Source: a virus
Reading direction: 5' to 3' (one strand)
Virus record (IMG/VR): IMGVR_UViG_3300008113_004802
Span: 1 to 49,456 of that record
Length of the DNA: 49,456 nucleotides
A model generated the notes under the pieces. It did not search any database, was not told where the DNA came from, and saw nothing but the letters and a program-made list of their open reading frames with translations. The translations under genes were made by a program, and so were the position numbers. Every line of letters starts with the position of its first letter. The stretch's first letter is position 1. Shown piece after piece: positions 1 through 8,555 of this stretch.

Positions 1-1332
1 TCCGCTTCATGGATTAACAAACTGAATGAATCAGATAGTCGCCTGCACAAGGAAGATGTTATTAAACAAGCATTAGAGGCAAGTGTCCTCGGTAGCACAA
101 ATGCTCAGATTTTTTTGGGTCTGACTAAGGCTTGTTACAATCCCTACGTTACATTTGGTGTACGTAAAGTCCCTGATACTGTAGGCATTATTGATGCTGA
201 AAATCCTTGGAGTGATTTTAATACATTGCTTACACTATTGTCACACCGTGATTTGTCAGGCAATGCCGCACTTGATGCTATCAATGAAATGAGTGAACGA
301 TTTGATAGTAGTGAATGGAATACATTTTGTGCCCCTATCATTCGTAGGGATTTACGTGCCGGAGTGTCTGAAAAGACGATCAACAAAATCTGTAAGAAAA
401 CAGAATATGAAATTCCTGTATTTGGTTGCCAATTAGCAACTAATAGTGAGGGCCGACCTGAGATGAAGGGCACTAAACGTTTAGAGCCTAAGTTAGATGG
501 TGTACGTGTATTGATGTTTGTGATACCCGGAGCAAGTGAGGGTGTCACTACTGTTTGTTATAGCCGTAATGGTAAAGTGTTTGATAACTTTACACACATT
601 GAAGAACAAATTAGTAGTAACTGGATTAAAATTGCTAGAGGTCATCAGAACGCATTGATTAACGGATTTGTATTAGATGGCGAAGTGATCGGTAATACAT
701 TCCAAGAACTAATGCGACAAGCACGCCGTAAGACTGATGTACAAGCAGATGATAGTGTGTTTAATATCTTTGATATTATTCCTTTAAGTGATTTCCGTGA
801 AGGACATTGGAATGCTCAACTACGTAAACGTATTGCTATACTTGAACACATTCGCCACGTAGTTGACACTATGCCTAACGTTGAACTACTACCACACATT
901 ATGGTTGACTTAGATACAGCCGCAGGTAAGGATCAACTTGAACGTTATGCTAAAGACAATGTGAACGCAGGGTTTGAAGGCATTATGATTAAAGAATTAG
1001 AAGCTCCATATATCTGCAAACGTAGTACAGATTGGATGAAGTGGAAGCCTACACTAACAGTAGATTTAGAAGTTGTGGGTGTTGAAGAAGGTACTGGTAG
1101 AAACTTAGGAAGACTTGGAGCATTAGTTTGTCATGGAGTTGACGACGGGAAAGAAATTACAGTCAATGTAGGTAGTGGCTTTAGTGATGGTGATAGGGAT
1201 GACTATTGGACTAATCGTAATCTGGTCATTGGTCGAACTGCTGAAGTCTTATGTGATGTAATTACACAGAACCAAGATGGTACTTACAGTTTGCGTTTCC
1301 CTCGCTTTGTTCGTTTTAGGGATGACAAATGA
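1..1332 (+). CDS. ATP-dependent DNA ligase (5' end outside window)
   Basis: The frame is open from base 1, so the gene starts upstream of the window. The nucleotidyltransferase motif I KLDGVR, whose Lys takes the AMP, begins at base 490, about 164 residues from the window edge; T4 gp30 has its Lys near residue 159, so only a few codons are probably missing. Further ligase motifs are visible: VLDGEV (motif III-like), EGIMIKE (motif IV) and DWMKWKP (motif V), followed by an OB-fold-like C-terminal part. The enzyme would seal nicks during phage replication and repair using ATP. An in-frame TTG at 115 is not needed as a start. The stop overlaps the next ATG (ATGA). Confidence 0.93.
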   Translation, partial: SASWINKLNESDSRLHKEDVIKQALEASVLGSTNAQIFLGLTKACYNPYVTFGVRKVPDTVGIIDAENPWSDFNTLLTLLSHRDLSGNAALDAINEMSERFDSSEWNTFCAPIIRRDLRAGVSEKTINKICKKTEYEIPVFGCQLATNSEGRPEMKGTKRLEPKLDGVRVLMFVIPGASEGVTTVCYSRNGKVFDNFTHIEEQISSNWIKIARGHQNALINGFVLDGEVIGNTFQELMRQARRKTDVQADDSVFNIFDIIPLSDFREGHWNAQLRKRIAILEHIRHVVDTMPNVELLPHIMVDLDTAAGKDQLERYAKDNVNAGFEGIMIKELEAPYICKRSTDWMKWKPTLTVDLEVVGVEEGTGRNLGRLGALVCHGVDDGKEITVNVGSGFSDGDRDDYWTNRNLVIGRTAEVLCDVITQNQDGTYSLRFPRFVRFRDDK

Positions 1333-1511
1333 ATGAACTAGAAACTGCATTAAAAGACCATAACTGGGGTCATGAAGGATACACTACAAGACCTAAAGTA
1401 GACCAGTTAATGAAAAGTCACAGTGATCCTGCTGAGGCTAAACAACTTTGGGAGCAATATTGCCCTTGGAGTAATACTAATGGTGGCTATGTCAAATGGA
1501 CGAAGAAATGA
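1329..1511 (+). CDS. hypothetical protein, 60 aa
   Basis: This small soluble protein is not recognised. It starts inside the ligase stop (ATGA overlap) and its own stop overlaps the next likely start in the same way, so it is translationally coupled on both sides. It is rich in Trp, Lys and Asn and has no signal peptide or membrane segment. Confidence 0.6.
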   Translation: MNELETALKDHNWGHEGYTTRPKVDQLMKSHSDPAEAKQLWEQYCPWSNTNGGYVKWTKK

Positions 1512-1759
1512 ATGATTTAAAATTTACAACTGCAAGCGATTATATGAATATCGGTACTAAATTTGATGATCTAATGTATCATGCAGGACTAACCGCACAG
1601 GGTTGCTGGGATGAAATGGATGAATATGACCGTAATGCTATACAAAAGTTCGCCGAGTTGATTGTTCGGGAATGTGTTGAAATTAACAAGCAAGAACTGT
1701 CATTTAATGCATTTGAACGATTGATGAATAAATACCAAGATCATTTCGGAGTTGAATAA
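1508..1759 (+). CDS. hypothetical acidic protein, 83 aa
   Basis: Not recognised. An ATG at 1496 is also in frame, but the ATG at 1508 forms an ATGA overlap with the preceding stop, the arrangement used by most neighbours, so 1508 is preferred. The C-terminal two thirds look helical, with the stretch NAIQKFAELIVRECVEI. The stop overlaps the next start as TAATG. Confidence 0.6.
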   Translation: MNDLKFTTASDYMNIGTKFDDLMYHAGLTAQGCWDEMDEYDRNAIQKFAELIVRECVEINKQELSFNAFERLMNKYQDHFGVE

Positions 1760-1998
1760 TGGCAAGTCTATCAGAATATTTTAAGATACATCGATATCAA
1801 TCAAAATACAATATCGGTGATCGTGTTACAGGCAAATGGAACAAGATTCCTTTTGTGGGTACAGTGGGCAATGATACTGAAATCAATCAGATTGAAGGCC
1901 CTCGTATTAGTGTGCATTTAGATTTACCAATCAAGTATCAGAACAAATTTCATACAATTATATTTGTTAAGCATAAGGATGTTAAATATTTCAAATGA
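1759..1998 (+). CDS. hypothetical protein, 79 aa
   Basis: Not recognised. The sequence is beta-rich, and YNIGDRVTGKWNKIPFVGTV resembles a small SH3-like or KOW-like barrel, which is only a guess. It starts in a TAATG overlap and ends in an ATGA overlap with the aminotransferase gene. Confidence 0.6.
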   Translation: MASLSEYFKIHRYQSKYNIGDRVTGKWNKIPFVGTVGNDTEINQIEGPRISVHLDLPIKYQNKFHTIIFVKHKDVKYFK

Positions 1999-2840
1999 TA
2001 CGACATGATTGGACACAACCATTACCAAAATCTGAGATTTTAGATTTGTCCAATAATGTATGCTATGATAAGTTTTTAGACAGAAACGTTGAACATAGCG
2101 TATCTACCTATCCGGATGATGCAGAAGCATATAGATTGTTATCTCAATACTACAGTATTTCTCCTTATAACATAGCTATAGGTTATGGGTCATCTGATAT
2201 AATACTACGTATCTTAAAATTATATCAAGGTAACTCTTTAAAGATTGTTAGCCCAACTTGGCAACTGGCTCAACTATATGCACATCATATAGGGTATGAG
2301 ATTAAAGATGATGCAGATATTTTATACATAGCAAACCCTAACGGCTTGACCGGTAAAGCCTTATCTAAAAATGAAATCTTGTCCCTATTACCCACTTACA
2401 AGTTAGTCATAGTAGATGAAGCCTATTGTGATTTTAGTGATTGCTCTGTACTGGATACTTCTATTACTGCTGACAATTTAATTGTAGTGAAAACACTAAG
2501 CAAAACGATAGCATCTCCTGGATTAAGATTTGGATACTGCTTTTCTAATTCAGATATAATTAATAGAATACAAAACGTAAGACCAGGCTATGTAACTACA
2601 AATGCTACTATACCTGCTCTTAACAAACTGTTACCTCAAATAGGTATGCATATTAGTCGTATGTTAGAAACTAGAAACTACATTGAGGATAAGTATGATG
2701 TAGTACCTTCTGAAGGAAATTATGTATTGTTTAAAACTAGATATAGTTTACCTGTTAAGATGAAGGAAGTTAACGAGTTGTTTAGAATGTCGTTAACTGA
2801 TATTGATACATTCAAGAAATTCGAAAATGAACTCAGATGA
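1995..2840 (+). CDS. PLP-dependent aminotransferase, HisC/CobD-like
   Basis: The protein has fold-type I aminotransferase signatures in order: a GYGSSD glycine turn for the PLP phosphate, IANPNGLTGK (NPNxxTG), VDEAY with the Asp that contacts the pyridine nitrogen, and KTLSKT carrying the Schiff-base Lys, followed by GLRFGY. This pattern fits histidinol-phosphate aminotransferase and threonine-phosphate decarboxylase relatives. At 281 aa it is shorter than typical HisC (about 350), mainly in the C-terminal small domain. It overlaps the radical SAM gene, so the two probably work together on one substrate, which cannot be read from sequence. A role in histidine synthesis is unlikely without other his genes. 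Confidence 0.8.
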   Translation: MIRHDWTQPLPKSEILDLSNNVCYDKFLDRNVEHSVSTYPDDAEAYRLLSQYYSISPYNIAIGYGSSDIILRILKLYQGNSLKIVSPTWQLAQLYAHHIGYEIKDDADILYIANPNGLTGKALSKNEILSLLPTYKLVIVDEAYCDFSDCSVLDTSITADNLIVVKTLSKTIASPGLRFGYCFSNSDIINRIQNVRPGYVTTNATIPALNKLLPQIGMHISRMLETRNYIEDKYDVVPSEGNYVLFKTRYSLPVKMKEVNELFRMSLTDIDTFKKFENELR

Positions 2841-3630
2841 GTTAAGACGCCTGCAAGAACAGGGTGCGGTTGATTTATATTCTGCATTACGTAGTGTAGA
2901 AATCAATCCTACGGAACTATGTAACAGAGCCTGTTCCTTCTGTCCTCGAGTTGATCCTAATATCTACAAGAATCAGAAAAAACATATTGATCCCGATCTA
3001 TGTACACTATTAGGTGAGCAGTTATCAACATTTGGGTTTGATGGCAGGATAGGCTTTGTGGGTTTTGGTGAACCATTGTTACATCCTAATATAGCAGAAT
3101 GTGTGCGTAATATCAAACAATCATGCCCAACAGCTAAATGGATAGAGATTAATACAAACGGTGATTTGTTAACTAGAGACATTGCTATTGATCTTGCTAA
3201 TGCAGGATGTACTACTATAACAGTTAGTATGTATGACACAGATGCTACTACTTATTTTATTGAAATGTTAGATGGTGTAAAGATAGAGCTAGTGTTAAAA
3301 CATCAATATGATATTGCTAACATAAAAATAATTAATAGGATAGATATCATACAACAGACCAAGGTACTAAACATATCTCGTCCTTGTTACATCCCGTTTT
3401 ATAAAATATTTGTTGATTGGAATGGAGATTACTTACTATGCCAACAAGATTGGGGCAAAACTACCAATGTGTATAACATAAAGAATACCCCGGTCATTGA
3501 CTATTGGTTATCCAAATTGACTGAGTATAGAACGAATCTATCAATGGGTAATAGGATACAAAATCCATGTGACAAATGTGACATTGACGGGACTGTATAT
3601 GGGAAATCTAGTTTTGATTTGTTCGTATAA
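2827..3630 (+). CDS. radical SAM protein with SPASM-like C-terminus
   Basis: The motif CNRACSFC near the N-terminus is the CxxxCxxC ligand set for the radical SAM 4Fe-4S cluster, and GFGEPLLHP matches the GGE-like S-adenosylmethionine motif. The C-terminal part has extra cysteines (CYIPF, LLCQQDW, CDKCDI) like a SPASM or twitch domain that binds auxiliary Fe-S clusters. A TTG at 2803 is in frame, but the ATG at 2827 is preferred because it places the protein start just before the core. The gene overlaps the aminotransferase by 14 bp. SPASM proteins usually modify peptides or small carbohydrates; the substrate here is unknown. The Fe-S genes at 39-40 kb could support its maturation. Confidence 0.85.
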   Translation: MNSDELRRLQEQGAVDLYSALRSVEINPTELCNRACSFCPRVDPNIYKNQKKHIDPDLCTLLGEQLSTFGFDGRIGFVGFGEPLLHPNIAECVRNIKQSCPTAKWIEINTNGDLLTRDIAIDLANAGCTTITVSMYDTDATTYFIEMLDGVKIELVLKHQYDIANIKIINRIDIIQQTKVLNISRPCYIPFYKIFVDWNGDYLLCQQDWGKTTNVYNIKNTPVIDYWLSKLTEYRTNLSMGNRIQNPCDKCDIDGTVYGKSSFDLFV

Positions 3631-3646
3631 TGTGTGTCCAAACTAG

Positions 3647-3675
3647 TAGATGTTATACCACAGTTGAGTTATAAT
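3647..3675 (+). promoter_or_regulatory. possible sigma70 promoter
   Basis: A perfect TATAAT lies at 3670-3675, 20 bp before the ATG at 3695, in the only gap of this part of the strand. The -35 at the usual distance (TAGATG) is poor, so the call rests on the -10 and the position. Confidence 0.35.
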
Positions 3676-3694
3676 AGATTCTAGAGGAATAAAA

Positions 3695-3826
3695 ATGACT
3701 TTAAACGAAGGCATATATTTTATCGCCGGTATATATTTGGGTGGATGGTTAGTTCGTCCACTAGTAGATATAGTTAAGAAAATTTACCAGAACGCTAAGG
3801 AGGCACAAAATGGTAACAATAGTTAA
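3695..3826 (+). CDS. small single-span membrane protein, 43 aa
   Basis: The ATG at 3695 follows GAGGAATAAAA, a good ribosome binding site. One hydrophobic segment spans about residues 6-20 (GIYFIAGIYLGGWLV), followed by a basic tail. The 3' end carries the AAGGAGG ribosome binding site of the next gene and overlaps it by 17 bp. Function unknown. Confidence 0.6.
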   Translation: MTLNEGIYFIAGIYLGGWLVRPLVDIVKKIYQNAKEAQNGNNS

Positions 3827-5309
3827 ACACGAATGGCATCAACATGATCGTCAATATGCTATTGAAATTGATGAAGCACTATTAAGTGAAATCTATCCTG
3901 ACAAGGAAGAAGATGAGATTAAAGTAATACTAGATGGTATTAGTGATGGTACATATGATTATGAAGATGTTATTAATGATGCCTACGAGAATGATGTAGA
4001 GATTGAATGGGAGTTTCAATATGATGATTGTTGGACTGACCGTAAAGGTGGATACGATGTTACCTACGAACTAGGTGATGAGTCTAGTTGGGTAATTGAG
4101 CCTGAACCGGCGCCACACACTCACAAATGCACTAAGTGTAAGTGGACTGGTTACAGTTATGATGCTGACTGGGAATGGCCAGAAGATGATGAGACAGGAA
4201 AACTAGAAGCTAAGAAAGTATGCCCATACTGTGAGAGCGATACCTCTTTAACAGAAGCCGGTGTTGCAGACGAAGTAGCACGTAAAGAACGTGAAGCACG
4301 TTGGTCTAAGGAAGCGGCAGAGGAAGAAATTCCTTGTTTTAGTTGCGGTGCTATGCACAAAGAAAGTGAACTACCTGAAATCAAAGAGAGTGGTTACTAT
4401 TGTCCTGATTGCAATGAAAGTTGGATTATGATGGAAGATCGGCCGACAGATGAAGAACCAGTTGATGAAGCTGATTTAGAAGCTGACTTGGAAGAGTTAA
4501 AACGAGAATTTGAACAACTAACAGTAGATAATCCTCCTGCTAAATGGCCATTTGAAAATTCTACATTGGAAGAAGATGAAAAAGATAGTAATCCTCCTGC
4601 ACACTGGCCCACACCAAATAGTGATTTTGTAGAGACTGCTAAGTGGCCCTTTGAAAACGACACAGAAGATAACGACTCATTAAAAGAAAGTTATCCTGAA
4701 GATAGTTACACTATTCGTATCTGGGGTCGCACACGTGAGATTGGCGTACACAAGATTAAGAAACAACAATATGATTATTGGAGTGATGAGGATCACGAAG
4801 ATGATTTAAGTGATGCTCTTAATGAGAGCTACGATTACGATGAAAATAATACTCCTAAAGCGGCACGATTTGATAGTCCTTACTATGAGTATCAGGACAA
4901 GATTTCATTCTGGGGCTTTGACCAAGATGATACTCACATGACTATTGAGAATAGTGAGGGTGAGATAATCTACGAAGGTGATTTGGAATCATTTGTTAGT
5001 GAAGCAAATGATGAAGATAGTTATTATGATGCTGTAGAAGAACAAGAAGAACTATATCCACATTACTTAGGTAAAGGTTATTGGTTGTATTGGACTCAAG
5101 GTGGTAAAGGCAGTTGTATTCAAACAACTATTGAGGGTGTGTTTGAGCCTAAGAAACTTAAAGTGTTGAACTGGGATGTTGAAGGTACTAGTGTTGTTAC
5201 ACGGTTAGTTTATAATGGTGTAGAACTTAATGACGAGGGTATGGATAGTGAACATGATAACTGGCGTGGCCAGTGGAGTACATTTAGTGTACACCACAAC
5301 ACAAAATAA
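3810..5309 (+). CDS. acidic zinc-ribbon protein, 499 aa, unknown function
   Basis: A strong AAGGAGG precedes the ATG. The protein is very acidic, with many Asp-Glu pairs. Two Cys4 zinc-ribbon-like units are visible: CTKCKWTGYSYDAD with a later CPYC, and CFSCGAMHKE with a later CPDC, at roughly residues 107-200. A linker with three related motifs follows (AKWPFEN, AHWPTPN, AKWPFEN) around residues 244-290. The remainder has repeated Tyr-Asp-Glu-rich stretches and ends in a folded-looking segment with LYWTQGGKGSC. No enzymatic motif was recognised. The acidity and zinc ribbons might suit a nucleic-acid mimic or a binding scaffold; that is a guess. Confidence 0.75.
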   Translation: MVTIVKHEWHQHDRQYAIEIDEALLSEIYPDKEEDEIKVILDGISDGTYDYEDVINDAYENDVEIEWEFQYDDCWTDRKGGYDVTYELGDESSWVIEPEPAPHTHKCTKCKWTGYSYDADWEWPEDDETGKLEAKKVCPYCESDTSLTEAGVADEVARKEREARWSKEAAEEEIPCFSCGAMHKESELPEIKESGYYCPDCNESWIMMEDRPTDEEPVDEADLEADLEELKREFEQLTVDNPPAKWPFENSTLEEDEKDSNPPAHWPTPNSDFVETAKWPFENDTEDNDSLKESYPEDSYTIRIWGRTREIGVHKIKKQQYDYWSDEDHEDDLSDALNESYDYDENNTPKAARFDSPYYEYQDKISFWGFDQDDTHMTIENSEGEIIYEGDLESFVSEANDEDSYYDAVEEQEELYPHYLGKGYWLYWTQGGKGSCIQTTIEGVFEPKKLKVLNWDVEGTSVVTRLVYNGVELNDEGMDSEHDNWRGQWSTFSVHHNTK

Positions 5310-5311
5310 TT

Positions 5312-5536
5312 ATGACACATGATTTAGTAGGTAAGAAGTATACGTTTGATGATGGTAATGTCATTGAAGTAATTCAAGTCAAAGAACGTAATATCAATGA
5401 AGACGGTGCTGTGTTATATGTTACATATTACATATATCAAGGTAGAAGCCTTCCTAGAAAACTAGTAATGCATATGCCCGAGTTTGTTAACACATACGGG
5501 CACTTGTTTGGTTATCCCAATGAATACAATCAGTAG
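5312..5536 (+). CDS. hypothetical protein, 74 aa
   Basis: A small beta-rich protein starting 3 bp after the zinc-ribbon gene. KKYTFDDGNVIEVIQVKE suggests a small barrel. Not recognised. No separate ribosome binding site is visible, so translation is probably coupled to the upstream gene. Confidence 0.6.
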   Translation: MTHDLVGKKYTFDDGNVIEVIQVKERNINEDGAVLYVTYYIYQGRSLPRKLVMHMPEFVNTYGHLFGYPNEYNQ

Positions 5537-5546
5537 ACATATTTTA

Positions 5547-5555
5547 GATAAATAC
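5547..5555 (+). promoter_or_regulatory. T4-late-like promoter box GATAAATAC
   Basis: The box lies only 4 bp before the ATG at 5560. T4 late promoters carry TATAAATA centred at -10, so transcription from here would give an almost leaderless mRNA. The same box precedes several structural-type genes in the window. Confidence 0.4.
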
Positions 5556-5559
5556 TAGG

Positions 5560-7050
5560 ATGTATAAAAAATATTTGTCCCTATCTTCCCTAACACTGTT
5601 AGTAGCACTAGCATTAAGTACAGTAGCAGCCTACTATAGTATTATTGGTTTAACTGCTATCTTTGCTGGTGCGGTTATTCCTGTTATTATAATGGGAGGT
5701 ATACTAGAAATAGGCAAGATTACTACTACGGTATGGTTACGAAAATATTGGAATCGTTGTGGCTTCCTACTTAAACTCTATCTTGTACCTGCTGTTATTG
5801 CATTAGCATTACTTACTAGCATGGGTATATTTGGCTTCCTAAGTAAAGCACATATGGATCAAGGAATTACAACAGGGGATATACAAGCCAAAATTGCAAT
5901 CTACGATGAGAAGATTAAAGTATCACAGGACACTATAGATGTTAATCGCAAAGCACTTAAACAACTTGATGAGGCAGTGGACCAAGTTATGGGCCGCTCG
6001 ACTTCAGAAGCGGGTGCAGATAAAGCCGTTGCTATACGCAAAACTCAAGCAAAGGAAAGGACTAGACTCCTTACGGAAATTGCGTCCGAACAGAAAACAA
6101 TTACTAGAATACGAGAAGAACGAGCGCCCATTGCGGCTGAAGTACGCAAGGTCGAAGCGGAAGTTGGCCCTATCAAATACATTGCCGCATTGATTTACGG
6201 AGACAATGCCGACAATAATATGTTAGAGTCGGCCGTACGTTGGGTTATTATTTTACTTGTAATTGTATTTGACCCACTTGCTATCGCTTTAGTATTAGCT
6301 GCCAATGCAAGTAGAGAATGGGATAAAGAGGAGGGTGACAGCCCTCTAGGGACCGAAACACCAACGACTCCCACTGTCACTGAACCAGCATATGAGCCTG
6401 ATGATGGGCCTTTAACAGAAGAACAAATTGAAGAAATACAAAATTCTGCGGAACCACCTATAGGAGAGGTAGTAACTAAAGACGAATTGTTTCCTGAAGA
6501 ATCTGTCTTAGACAAACATCCTTACCTAGCCAAACCGTTTGTTCATTTTGAAAATCTAGAACCTATTGTAGGAAAAAAAGAACCTGAACCAAAGAAATTT
6601 GACATAGATAATATAACAGTTGATTCTACTGAGATAATTGTTGCTACTATAAAAGAACCTGATATTGTGACAACTGAATATTCAGTTACAGGAGATTACA
6701 TCGAAGTTGAAGGTAAACAGATGCACAAAAGGATAGCAGGAGACTTATATCCCGACATGTTAAAAATTGTAGTAGATGGTGAGAATTCAATTAGTGTTAA
6801 TTTTGGTACTGCATTCCCTAAATATGCAAAGCGAGGTGACCTGTTTACCCGTGTAGATTCATTACCAAATCGTGTATACAAATTTGACGGATCACGTTGG
6901 TTAGAAGTTAACAAAGAAAATAGCATATCATATCTGACACAAACTAAGTATGTTGAATATCTTATCAACAAAATTGCAACAGGTGAATATGATCCTGAGT
7001 TATTAACTGACGCAGAAAATCAAGCCATCACAGAATTCATAAAAAAATAA
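5560..7050 (+). CDS. membrane protein with coiled coil, 496 aa, unknown function
   Basis: Three N-terminal hydrophobic segments lie at about residues 8-30, 33-52 and 70-92, and a fourth at about 222-245 (WVIILLVIVFDPLAIALVLA). Between them is a long charged helix (residues about 105-200) rich in Lys, Glu and Arg that should form a coiled coil. After the last span the protein is acidic and Pro-rich, then ends in a folded-looking domain of about 130 residues. The layout suggests a membrane-anchored protein with a periplasmic coiled coil and a cytoplasmic C-terminus, or the reverse. Function is not recognised. A late-type box sits directly before the start. Confidence 0.75.
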   Translation: MYKKYLSLSSLTLLVALALSTVAAYYSIIGLTAIFAGAVIPVIIMGGILEIGKITTTVWLRKYWNRCGFLLKLYLVPAVIALALLTSMGIFGFLSKAHMDQGITTGDIQAKIAIYDEKIKVSQDTIDVNRKALKQLDEAVDQVMGRSTSEAGADKAVAIRKTQAKERTRLLTEIASEQKTITRIREERAPIAAEVRKVEAEVGPIKYIAALIYGDNADNNMLESAVRWVIILLVIVFDPLAIALVLAANASREWDKEEGDSPLGTETPTTPTVTEPAYEPDDGPLTEEQIEEIQNSAEPPIGEVVTKDELFPEESVLDKHPYLAKPFVHFENLEPIVGKKEPEPKKFDIDNITVDSTEIIVATIKEPDIVTTEYSVTGDYIEVEGKQMHKRIAGDLYPDMLKIVVDGENSISVNFGTAFPKYAKRGDLFTRVDSLPNRVYKFDGSRWLEVNKENSISYLTQTKYVEYLINKIATGEYDPELLTDAENQAITEFIKK

Positions 7051-7093
7051 CACATGATATACTTTGATAAGTATTTCATATCTACCTTAAATA

Positions 7094-8293
7094 ATGACAG
7101 AAGAAACCAAATTAAAACATTGTAGCTTTTGCGGCAACAGTAAAGAAGCAGTTAAAAAATTAGTTGTAGGTGAGAATGTAGCTATATGTAGTGATTGTGT
7201 AGAGCTATGTCAAGACCTTATTGCTGATGAAGTAGGCGACACCAAAGAAGAATTACAACCCGAATATGATGCTGAAACTATTAAAAAGTTTTTAGATGAG
7301 CATGTTATTGGGCAAGATTCAGCTAAGATGGTTATGAGTGTTGCTATTGCAAATCACTATAAACGTATTACTAATCCTCCAAAGAACTTAGAGATTCAAA
7401 AGGGAAATGTTCTTATAGTAGGACCTACGGGTTCAGGTAAAACATTATTAGCTAAAACAGCTGCCAAGTATCTAAACGTCCCTTTCATAGTAGCTGACGC
7501 AACTAGCTTAACAGAAGCAGGTTATGTCGGTGATGATGTAGAATCAATGATTAGTATGCTATTGAATGCCGCCGGTGGTGACAAAGACTTAGCAGAACGT
7601 GGAATCGTATTTGTTGACGAAATTGACAAGATTGCACGTAAGGGTGAAAGTACTAGTATTACCCGTGACGTATCCGGAGAGGGAGTTCAACAAGCATTAC
7701 TAAAGTTAGTTGAAGGTACTGTATGTCGTATTCCTAATAGTGGTGGAAGAAAACATCCTGGATCTGATATGTCTGAGATTAATACTAAAAATATCTTATT
7801 CATTGCAGGTGGTGCGTTTGTTGGATTAAAAGAACTTATCACCAATCGTGTTAATGGTACAAGCATTGGATTTAATGCTAGTGTTAAAGACACTAGAATT
7901 GAAGGTGACATGCGTGATGTTCGCCCGGATGATTTAACTAAATTTGGTATGATTCCTGAATTTATTGGACGTTTTACTACTACTGTCAGCATTGACAATC
8001 TTAATAAAGAACAATTAATAAGGGTCTTAACTGACGTTAAGAACAATTACATTAGCCAATATAAATATCTATTTGAGTTAGATAATATTACACTAGAATT
8101 TACTGACAATGCGTTGGATCAAATTGCAGAAAACACTATCTCTCTTAAAACAGGGGCACGTGGACTTCATACTGAGATTGAAAGAGTATTGATGCCACAT
8201 ATGTTTAAAGTAAGAACGTATGCTAAAAACGGGATTAAAACACTAAATATAGATAGAGTTGATGTAATTACACCAAAACCATTGTATGAGTAA
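7094..8293 (+). CDS. clpX: ClpX, AAA+ unfoldase of the ClpXP protease
   Basis: This is a full-length ClpX (399 aa; E. coli 424). The N-terminal zinc domain has Cys10, Cys13, Cys32 and Cys35. Walker A GPTGSGKT lies at 110-117, Walker B is VFVDEIDKI, and pore-loop GYVGDD and sensor-2 GARGL are present. The loop motif IGF that docks ClpX on ClpP is kept (TSIGFNA), so it could pair with the phage ClpP at 12.2 kb or with host ClpP. It would unfold tagged or stable proteins for degradation or disassembly, using ATP. The stop overlaps the start of the bS21 gene. Confidence 0.97.
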   Translation: MTEETKLKHCSFCGNSKEAVKKLVVGENVAICSDCVELCQDLIADEVGDTKEELQPEYDAETIKKFLDEHVIGQDSAKMVMSVAIANHYKRITNPPKNLEIQKGNVLIVGPTGSGKTLLAKTAAKYLNVPFIVADATSLTEAGYVGDDVESMISMLLNAAGGDKDLAERGIVFVDEIDKIARKGESTSITRDVSGEGVQQALLKLVEGTVCRIPNSGGRKHPGSDMSEINTKNILFIAGGAFVGLKELITNRVNGTSIGFNASVKDTRIEGDMRDVRPDDLTKFGMIPEFIGRFTTTVSIDNLNKEQLIRVLTDVKNNYISQYKYLFELDNITLEFTDNALDQIAENTISLKTGARGLHTEIERVLMPHMFKVRTYAKNGIKTLNIDRVDVITPKPLYE

Positions 8294-8507
8294 AAAAGGC
8301 AGACGAATTTTTGTTACAGACGGAAATGTAGATAAAGCTCTACGCAAGTTTAAGAAAAAGATAACCGAATTAGGTTTACTTCAAGAAGTCCGTGACCGCC
8401 AAGAATTTGTCAAACCTACTGTCAAACGTAAAATAGCAAAAAGCCAAGCTGTTCGCAGGTGGAAAAAGCACTTGCGTGACCAATCATTACCACCAAAACA
8501 GTTTTAA
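8286..8507 (+). CDS. rpsU: ribosomal protein bS21 homologue
   Basis: The 73-aa basic protein matches bS21: VDKALRKFKKKITELGLL corresponds to the conserved N-terminal helix, followed by EVRDRQEFVKPTVKRK and AVRRWKKH. In bacteria bS21 sits on the 30S platform near the anti-Shine-Dalgarno helix and influences initiation. A phage copy could replace the host protein and favour phage mRNAs. The C-terminus ends LPPKQF rather than the usual basic tail. It overlaps clpX by 8 bp. bS21 genes are known from some large phages. Confidence 0.9.
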   Translation: MSKKGRRIFVTDGNVDKALRKFKKKITELGLLQEVRDRQEFVKPTVKRKIAKSQAVRRWKKHLRDQSLPPKQF

Positions 8508-8539
8508 CCTAAATACTATATTTTTTTACGTATTTGTGT

Positions 8540-8545
8540 TATAAT
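8540..8545 (+). promoter_or_regulatory. possible -10 box of the hsp20 promoter
   Basis: A perfect TATAAT in the GTGTTATAATAAAT context lies 67 bp before the hsp20 ATG. The expected -35 (TATATT) is poor. A start about 7 bp downstream would include the whole structured leader. Confidence 0.4.
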
Positions 8546-8555
8546 AAATACATAT

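Noticed and set aside
5939-6193. A plus-strand frame of 84 codons overlapping the coiled-coil region
   Set aside because: An out-of-frame shadow of the coiled-coil sequence without a ribosome binding site.
6195-6515. A minus-strand Ser-rich frame inside the 496-aa membrane protein gene
   Set aside because: Antisense to an acidic Pro-rich segment; no start signals.
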